Source: Calliopsis andreniformis (lineage: Eukaryota; Arthropoda; Insecta; Hymenoptera; Andrenidae). Taken from it: DNA of 64,000 nucleotides. Below are positions 55,001 to 62,682 of this stretch, one piece after another. Numbering within the stretch: position 1 is the first letter of the stretch; every line of letters starts with the position of its first letter. The translations under genes and the position numbers were made by a program. The stretch lies in the NCBI RefSeq assembly GCF_051401765.1, contig NW_027480495.1:2108001-2172000 (forward strand), in the 5' to 3' direction. The notes beneath the pieces are model-generated. The model saw only the letters and a list, made by a program, of their open reading frames with translations. It did not search any database and was not told the origin of the DNA.

Positions 55001-58000
55001 CACAGTCCTCAATCCTCAATCTTCAGTCCTCAATCCTCAATCCTCAATCGTCAATCCTCAGTCATCAATCCTCAATCCTCAATACTCAATCGTCAATCCT
55101 CAGTCCTCAATTCTCAATCTTCAATCCTCGTTCCTCAAACCTCAACCCTCAATCCTCAATCATCAGTCATGAATACTCAATCTTCATAACTCAATCCTCA
55201 ATCCTTAATCTTCAATCCTCAATCCTCAATCCTCATTCCTCAAACCTCAATCCTCAAGCCTCAGTCCTCATCCTCAATTCACAATTATCAATCCTCAAGC
55301 ATCAATCCTCAATCTTCAATCCTGAATAATCAATCTCCAATCCTAGGTCCTCAATCCCCAATCCTCAATCCTTAATCCTCAATCTTCAATCCTCAATCCC
55401 CAGTCCTCAATCTTCAATCCTCAATTCTCAATTCTCAATCCTCAATCCTCAATCCTCAGTCCTCAATCCTCAATCATCAAACCTCAAACCTCAATCCTCA
55501 ACCGTCAGTCCTCGTCCTCAATCCTCAAACCTCAATCCTCAATTCTCAATTCTCAATCCTCAATCCTCAATCGTCAATCTTCAATCCTCAATAGTCAATC
55601 TCCAATCCTAGATCCTCAATCCCCAATCCCCAATCCTTAATACTCAATCTTCAATCCTTAATCCCCAGTCCTCAATCTTCAATCCTCAATGCTCAATCCT
55701 CAATCCTCAATCCTCAGTCGTCAGTCCTCAATCCTCAATCCTCAAACCTCAATCCTCAACCGTCGGTCCTCGTCCTCAAACCTCAATCCCGAATCCTCAG
55801 TCCTGAATCCTCAATCTTCAGCCCTCAGTCCTCAACAATCAATTGTATATCCTCAGTCCTCATTAGAATATCCTCAATTCACAGTTTTGAGTACTCAATC
55901 CCCAATCTTCAATCTTCAAATCTCAGTCTACAAACATCAATTCGCATCACTCAACACTCAACACTCAGTCCTCAATCTTCAGTCCTCAATCCTCAATCCT
56001 CAATCTTTAATCCTCAATACTCAATCTTCAATCCTCAATCCTCTATTCTCAATGCTCAGTCCTCAATCCTCAATCGCCAATCCTCAATCCCCAATCCTCA
56101 ACCTTCAATCCTCAACCATCAATCCTTAGTCCTCAATCCTCAATCATCGATACTCAATGTTCAATCCTCAATACTCAACCTTCAATCCTCATCCCTCAAT
56201 CCTCAATCCACAATCCTCAATACTCAATCATCAACCCTCAATCCTCAAACCTCAGTCCTCAATCCTCAATCGTCAAACCTCAAACCACAATCCTCAACCG
56301 TCAGACCTCGTCCTCAATCCTCAACCCTCAATCCTCAATTCTCAATTCTCAATCCTCAATCCTCAAACGTCAATCTTCAATCCTCAATACTCAACCTTCA
56401 ATCCTCAATAGTCAATCCCCAATCCTCAATCCTTAATCCTCAATCTTCAACCATCAATCCTCAATACCCAATCTGCAATCCTCAGTCCTCAACACTCAAC
56501 CCTCAATCCTCATTCTTCAATCCTCAGTAACCAATCCTCAATCTTCAACCCTCAATCCTCAATCCTCAATCCTCAATTCACAATCCTCAATCCTCAGTCC
56601 TCAGTCCGCAAACCTCAATCCTCAGCCCTCAGCAATCATCCTCAATCCTCAATCCTCAATCCTCAATACTCAATCCTCAGTCATCAATCGTCAATCCTCA
56701 ATACTCAATCGTCAATACTCAATCGCCAATCCTCAGTCCTCAATTCTCAATCCTCAATTCTCGTTCCTCAAACCTCAATCCTCAACCCTCAGTCCTCATC
56801 CTCAATTCTCAATCCTCAATCCTCAAACCTCAATCTTCAATCCTCAATACTCAATCCTCAATCCTCAATACTCAACCATCAATCCTCAATTCTAAATACT
56901 CAATAGAATATCCTGAATTCTCAGTATTCAATACTCAAACCTCAATCCTCAACCCTCAGCCCTCATCCTCCATCCTCAATCCTCACACCTCAATCCTCAA
57001 TCTTCAATCCTCAATCCTCAATCTTCAATCTTCAATCCTCAATCCTCAATCCTCAATCCTCAATCCTCAATCCTCAGTCATCAATCCTCAATCTTCAATA
57101 CTCAGACGTCAATCTTCAATCCTGAATGCTCAACCTTCAATCCTCAATACTCAACCTTCAATCCTCAACACTCAATCCACAATCCACAATCCTCAATCCT
57201 CAATCCTCAATACTCAATCCTCAATCCTCAATCCTCAATCCCCAATCCTCAATCTTCAATCCTCAATCCTCAATCCTCAAGCCTCAATCCCCAATCCTTA
57301 ATACTCAATCTTCAATCCTTAATCCCCAGTCCTCGATCTTCAATCCTCAATGCTCAATCCTCAATCCCCAATCCTCAGTCATCAGTCCTCAATCCTCAAT
57401 GCTCAATCCTCAATCCCCAATCCTCAGTCATCAGTCCTCAATCCTCAATCCTCAAACCTCAATCCTCAACCGTCGGTCCTCGTCCTCAAACCTCAATCCC
57501 GAATCCTCAGTCCTGAATCCTCAATCTTCGGCCGTCAGTCCTCAACAATCAATTGTAAATCCTCAGTCCTCATTAGAATATCCTCAATTCACAGTTTTCA
57601 GTACTCAATCCCCAATCTTCAATCTTCAAATCTCAGTCTACAAACATCAATTCGCATCACTCAACACTCAACACTCCGTCCTCAATATTCAGTCCTCAAT
57701 CCTCAATCCGCAATCTTTAATCCTCAATACTCAATCTTCAATAATCAATCCTCTATTCTCAATCCTCAGTCCTCAATCCTCAATCGCCAATCCTCAATCC
57801 CCAATCCTCAACCTTCAATCCTCAACCTTCAATCCTCAGTCCTCAATCCTCAATCATCGCTACTCAATGTTCAATCCTCAATACTCAACATTCAATCCTC
57901 AACTCTCAATCCTCAGTCCACAATCCTCAATACTCAATCATCAACCTTCAATCCTCAATACTCAATCTTCAGTCCTCAATCCCCAATCCTCAATCGTCAA

Positions 58001-58756
58001 TCCTCATTCTTCAATCCTCAACACCCAATCCTCAATCCTCAATCCTCTATCCTCCATCCTCAATTCTCAATTCTCAATCCTCAAACCTCAATCTTCAATC
58101 CTCAATACTCAATCCTCAATCCTCAATACTCATCCATCAATCCTCAATTCTCAATACTCAATAGAATATCCTGAATTCTCAATATTCAATACTCAAACCT
58201 CAATCCTCAACCCTCAGCCCTCATCCTCCATCCTCAATCCTCAATCCTCAATCCTCAATCTTCAATCCTCAATCCTCAATCTTCAATCTTCAATCCTCAA
58301 TCCTCAATCCTCAATCCTCAATCCTCAATCCTCAGTCATCAATCCTCAATCTTCAATGCTCAATCGTCAATCTTCAATCCTGAATACTCAACCTTCAATC
58401 CTCAATACTCAATCTTCAATCCTCAACACTCAATCCACAATCCACAATGCTCAATCCTCAATCCTCAATACTCAATCCTCAATCCTCAATCCTCAATCCC
58501 CAATCCTCAATCTTCAATCCTCAATCCTCAATCCTCAAGCCTCAATCGTCAATCCTGAATACTCAATCTTCAATCCTCAATCCTCAATCCTCAGTCATCA
58601 ATCCTCAATCCTCAATACTCAATCTTCAACATCAATCCTCAATCCTCAATCTTCAATCCTCAATCCTCAATATTCAATCCTCAATCCTCAACGCTCAATC
58701 CTCAACCCACAGTCTCAACCACCAATCCTGAATCCTCAATCCTCAAACCTCAGTCC
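55001..58756. repeat. Mixed A/B heptamer stretch with two B3 units
   Basis: B3 modules at 55866 and 57576 are 1,710 bp apart, as are the TCGGTCCTCGTCC strings at 55763 and 57473. A-type sequence with a dyad (56906) lies between them. The part from about 57.35 to 58.2 kb matches 61.0-61.84 kb at offset 3,641 (57473/61114, 58164/61805). The longest stop-free frame of the window (57126-58763) falls here and is judged a repeat artefact. Confidence 0.7.
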
Positions 58757-58935
58757 TCAGTAGAATATCCTCAATTCTCAGTTATGGTTACTCAATCCAC
58801 AATCTTCAATCTTCAAATCTCAAACCTCAAACATCAATTCTTAACACTCGAACCTGAACCCACAGTCCTGAATATTTAACCCTCAATGCTCAATCCACAA
58901 TCTTCAATCTTAAATCAACAACCGTCAATCCTCAA
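58757..58935. repeat. Most divergent heptamer block, single copy in the window
   Basis: Contains units not seen elsewhere: CAGTTATGGTTAC, ACTCGAACCTGAACCC, GAATATTTAACCC and AAATCAACAACCG. Even so, all of it parses into consecutive 7-mers, so it is old array DNA rather than an insertion. No function is suggested. Confidence 0.6.
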
Positions 58936-59167
58936 TCCTCAATCCTCAATCCTCAGTCCTCAAGTCTCAATCCTCAATATTCAATAATCGATCCTCAATC
59001 CTCAATCCTCAATCCTCAATCCTCAACCCTCAATCGTCAATCCTCAATCCTCAAGCATCAATCCACAATCCTCAATCCTCAACCGCCAATCCTCAAACAT
59101 CAACCTTCAATCCTCAACCTTTGATCCTCAATCCTCAATCCTCAGTCCTCAATTTTCAATCCTCAAT

Positions 59168-59699
59168 ATAATATCCTCAATTCTCAGTTTTCAGTACTCA
59201 GTCCTCAATCTTCAATCGTCAGTCCTCAATCGTCAATCTTCAAACCTCAATCGTCAATCCTGAATCCTCAACCATCAATCCTCAATCCTCAATCCTCAAT
59301 CCTCAATTCTCAGCCCTCAATAGAAAATCCTCAATTCTCAGTTTTCAATACTCAATCCTCAATCTACAATCTTCAAATCTCAGTTCCCAAACATCAATTC
59401 GCAACACTCTATCCTCAATACTCAGTCCTTAATATTCAATCTTCAATCCTCGGCCGTCAATACTCAATCCTCAATCCTCAGTCCTCAAGTCTCAATCCTC
59501 AATATTCAATAATCGATCCTCAATCCTCAATCCTCAATCCTCAATCCTCAATCGTCAATCCTCAATCCTCAACCATCAATCCACAATCCTCAATCCCCAA
59601 TCCTCATTCCTCAATCGCCAATCCTCAAACATCAACCTTCAATCCTCAACCCTTGATCCTCAATCCTCAATCCTCAGTCCTCAATTTTCAATCCTCAAT
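59168..59699 (+). repeat. 532-bp B-type HOR unit (copy 3)
   Basis: ATAATATCC at 59168, B1 module at 59323, CCCAAACATC at 59386; all are 5,617 bp after copy 1. The next ATAATATCC is at 59700, again 532 bp later. Confidence 0.8.
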
Positions 59700-60480
59700 A
59701 TAATATCCTCAATTCTCAGTTTTCAGTACTCAGTCCTCAATCTTCAATCGTCAGTCCTCAATCCTCAATCTTCGAACCTCAATCCTCAATCCCCAATCCT
59801 CAATCCTCAATCCTCAATCGCCACTCCTCAAACATCAACTTTCAATCCTCAACACTTGATCCTCAATCCTCAATCCTCAGCCCTCACCTTTCAATCCTCA
59901 ATATAATATCCTCAATTCTCAGTTTTCAGTACTCAGTCCTCAATCTTCAATCGTCAGTCCTCAATCCTCAATCTTCAAACCTCAGTCGTCAATCCTGAAT
60001 CCTCAACCATCAATCCTCAATCCTCAATCCTCAATACTCAATTCTCAGCCCTCAATAGAAAATCCTCAATTCTCAGTTTTCAATACTCAATCCTCAATCT
60101 ACAATCTTCAAATCTCAGTTCCCAAACATCAATTCGCAACACTCTACCCTCAATACACAGTCCTCAATCTTCAATCTTCAATCCTCGGCCCTCAATACTC
60201 AATCCTCAATCCTCATTCCGCAATCCTCAACCATCTATCCTCAATCCTCAATCCTCAATCCTCAAGCCTCAATCCTCAGTCCTCAAGCCTCAATCCTCAA
60301 TTTTCAATTGTCTATCCTCAACTCTCAAACCTCAATCCTCAACCCGCAGTCCTCAATCCTCAATCCTCAACCCTCAATCCTCATTCCTCAAACTTCAATT
60401 CTCAATATTCTATGCTCAATCCTCAACTCACAACACTCAACCCTCAACTATCAGTACACAATACTCAATGCTCAATCCTG
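59700..60480 (+). repeat. 532-bp B-type HOR unit (copies 4 partial and 5)
   Basis: ATAATATCC recurs at 59700 and, only 203 bp (29 heptamers) later, at 59903. The first is therefore an internally truncated unit. The second continues with B1 at 60058 and CCCAAACATC at 60121, 5,820 bp (5,617 + 203) after their counterparts in the 54083 unit. Confidence 0.75.
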
Positions 60481-60792
60481 AGTCCTCAATCTTCAATCCT
60501 CAATCCTCAATCATCAGTCATGAATACTCAATCTTCATAACTCAATCCTCAATCCTCAATCCTCAATCCTCAATCCTCAATCCTCATTCCTCAAACCTCA
60601 ATCCTCAGGCCTCAGTCCTCATCCACAATTCACAATTATCAATCCTCAATCCTCAATCCTCAATCTTCAATCCTGAATAATCAATCTCCAATCCTAGATC
60701 CTCAATCCCCAATCCTCAATCCTAAATCCTCAATCTTCAATCCTCAATCCCCAGTCCTCTATCTTCAATCCTCAATGATCAATCCTCAATCC

Positions 60793-62682
60793 TCAATCCT
60801 CAATCCTCAGTCCTCAATCCTCAATCATCAAACCTCAAACCTCAATCCTCAACCGTCAGTCCTCGTCCTCAATCCTCAACCCTCAATCCTCAATTCTCAA
60901 TTCTCAATCCTCAATCCTCAATCGTCAATCATCAATCCTCAATAGTCAATCTCCAATCCTAGATCCTCAATCCCCAATCCCCAATCCTTAATACTCAATC
61001 TTCAATCCTTAATCCCCAGTCCTCAATCTTCAATCCTCAATGCTCAATCCTCAATCGTCAATCCTCAGTCGTCAGTCCTCAATCCTCAAGCCTCAAACCT
61101 CAATCCTCAACCGTCGGTCCTCGTCCTCAAACCTCAATCCCGAATCCTCAGTCCTGAATCCTCAATCTTCAGCCCTCAGTCCTCAACAATCAATTGTAAA
61201 TCCTCAGTCCTCATTAGAATATCCTCAATTGACAGTTTTCAGTACTCAATCCCCAATCTTCAATCTTCAAATCTCAGTCTACAAACATCAATTCGCATCA
61301 CTCAACACTCAACACTCCGTCCTCAATATTCAGTCCTCAATCCTCAATCCTCAATCTTTAATCCTCAATACTCAATCTTCAATAATCAATCCTCTATTCT
61401 CAATCCTCAGTCCTCAATCCTCAATCGCCAATCCACAATCCCCAATCCTCAACCTTCAATCCTCAACCTTCAATCCTCAGTCCTCAATCCTCAATCATCG
61501 ATACTCAATGTTCAATCCTCAATACTCAACCTTCAATACTCAACCCTCAATCCTCAGTCCACAATCCTCAATACTCAATCATCAACCTTCAATCCTCAAT
61601 ACTCAATCTTCAGTCCTCAATTCCCAATCCTCAATCGTCAATCCTCATTCTTCAATCCTCAACACCCAATCCTCAATCCTCAATCCTCTATCCTCCATCC
61701 TCAATTCTCAATTCTCAATCCTCAAACCTCAATCTTCAATCCTCAATACTCAATCCTCAATCCTCAATACTCATCCATCAATCCTCAATTCTCAATACTC
61801 AACAGAATATCCTGAATTCTCAGTATTCAATACTCAGACCTCAATCCTCAACCCTCAGACCTCATCCTCCATCCTCAACCCTCAATCCTCAAAAATCAGT
61901 CCTCGATCCTCAATCATCAAACCTCAAACCTCAATCCTCAACCGTCAGTCCTCGTCCTCAATCCTCAACCCTCAATCCTCAATTCTCAATTCTCAATCCT
62001 CAATCCTCAAACGTTAATGTTCAATCCTCAATACTCAACCTTCAATCCTCAATCCTCAATCCCCAATCCTCAATCCTTAATCCTCAATCTTCAATCCGCA
62101 ATCCTCAATACATAATCTGCAATCCTCAGTCCTCAACCCTCAACCCTCAATCCTCATTCTTCAATCCTCAATAACCAATCCTCAATCTTCAACCCTCAAT
62201 CCTCAGTCCTGAATTCTCAATCGTCAATCCTCAGTCCTCAGTCCGCAAACCGCAATCCTCAGCCCTCAGCAATCATCCTCAATCCTCAATCCTCAGTCCT
62301 CAATCCTCAATCCTCAGTCATCAATACTCAATCCTCAATACTCAATCGTCAATCCTCAGTCCTCAATTCTCGATCTTCAATCCTCGTTCCTCAAACCTCA
62401 ATCCTCAACCCTCAGTCCTCATCCTCAATTCTCAATCCTCAATCCTCAAACCTCAATCTTCAATCCTCAATCCTCAATACTCAATCCTCAATCATCAATA
62501 CTCAATCTTCAATCCTCAATCCTCAATCCTCAATCCTCAATCCTCAATCCTCAATCATCAGTCATGAATACTCAATCTTCATAACTGAATCCTCAATCCT
62601 CAATCCTCAATCCTCAATCCTCAATCCTCATTCCTCACACCTCAATCCTCAGGCCTCAGTCCTCATCCACAATTCACAATTA
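60793..62682 (+). repeat. 1,890-bp B-type HOR unit (copy 1)
   Basis: Matches 62683 to the window end at offset 1,890 (270 x 7). Anchors: TCGGTCC 61114/63004, B3 61217/63107, dyad 61805/63695. Seven 6-mers were counted in one period, which is why it is a whole multiple of 7. The stretch 62111-62682 has no partner here because the second copy is cut by the window end. Confidence 0.82.

Larger units (their letters stand above)
179..62587 (+). repeat. Second landmark module GTCATGAATAC...TTCATAAC, about 59 copies
   Basis: The module has inverted arms ATGAA and TTCAT around a 9-nt loop; including flanks, GTCATGAA pairs with TTCATAAC at 7 of 8 positions. It is in heptamer phase. Positions of the ATG: 179, 750, 2701, 3572, 3754, 4075, 4661, 4738, 5429, 5911, 6100, 6671, 7069, 7250, 7836, 7913, 8604, 9323, 9776, 10265, 12329, 13006, 14358, 15215, 17077, 17948, 18639, 20488, 22169, 23152, 23870, 26617, 28681, 29358, 31192, 31541, 35299, 36539, 37647, 39056, 39684, 40312, 41643, 42751, 44160, 44788, 45353, 45952, 48086, 48777, 49586, 50200, 50800, 55169, 60520, 62564. 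Decayed copies with CACGGGTAC or CACGGATAC lie at 19350, 21024 and 32859. The common variant ATGGATAC weakens the stem, and the 4661 and 7836 copies lose the TTCATAAC arm. Function unknown. Confidence 0.85.

Noticed and set aside
57126..58763. 545-codon plus-strand open frame, and some 60 others of 69-349 codons
   Set aside because: The heptamer has no stop in any plus frame, so long open frames are expected. Overlapping frames give the same SILNPQS-type peptide, starts are chance ATG units (TCAATGC, GTCATGAATAC), ends fall at variant units (TAGATCC, TGAATAA, CATAACTC), and there is no change of composition, splice pattern or promoter.
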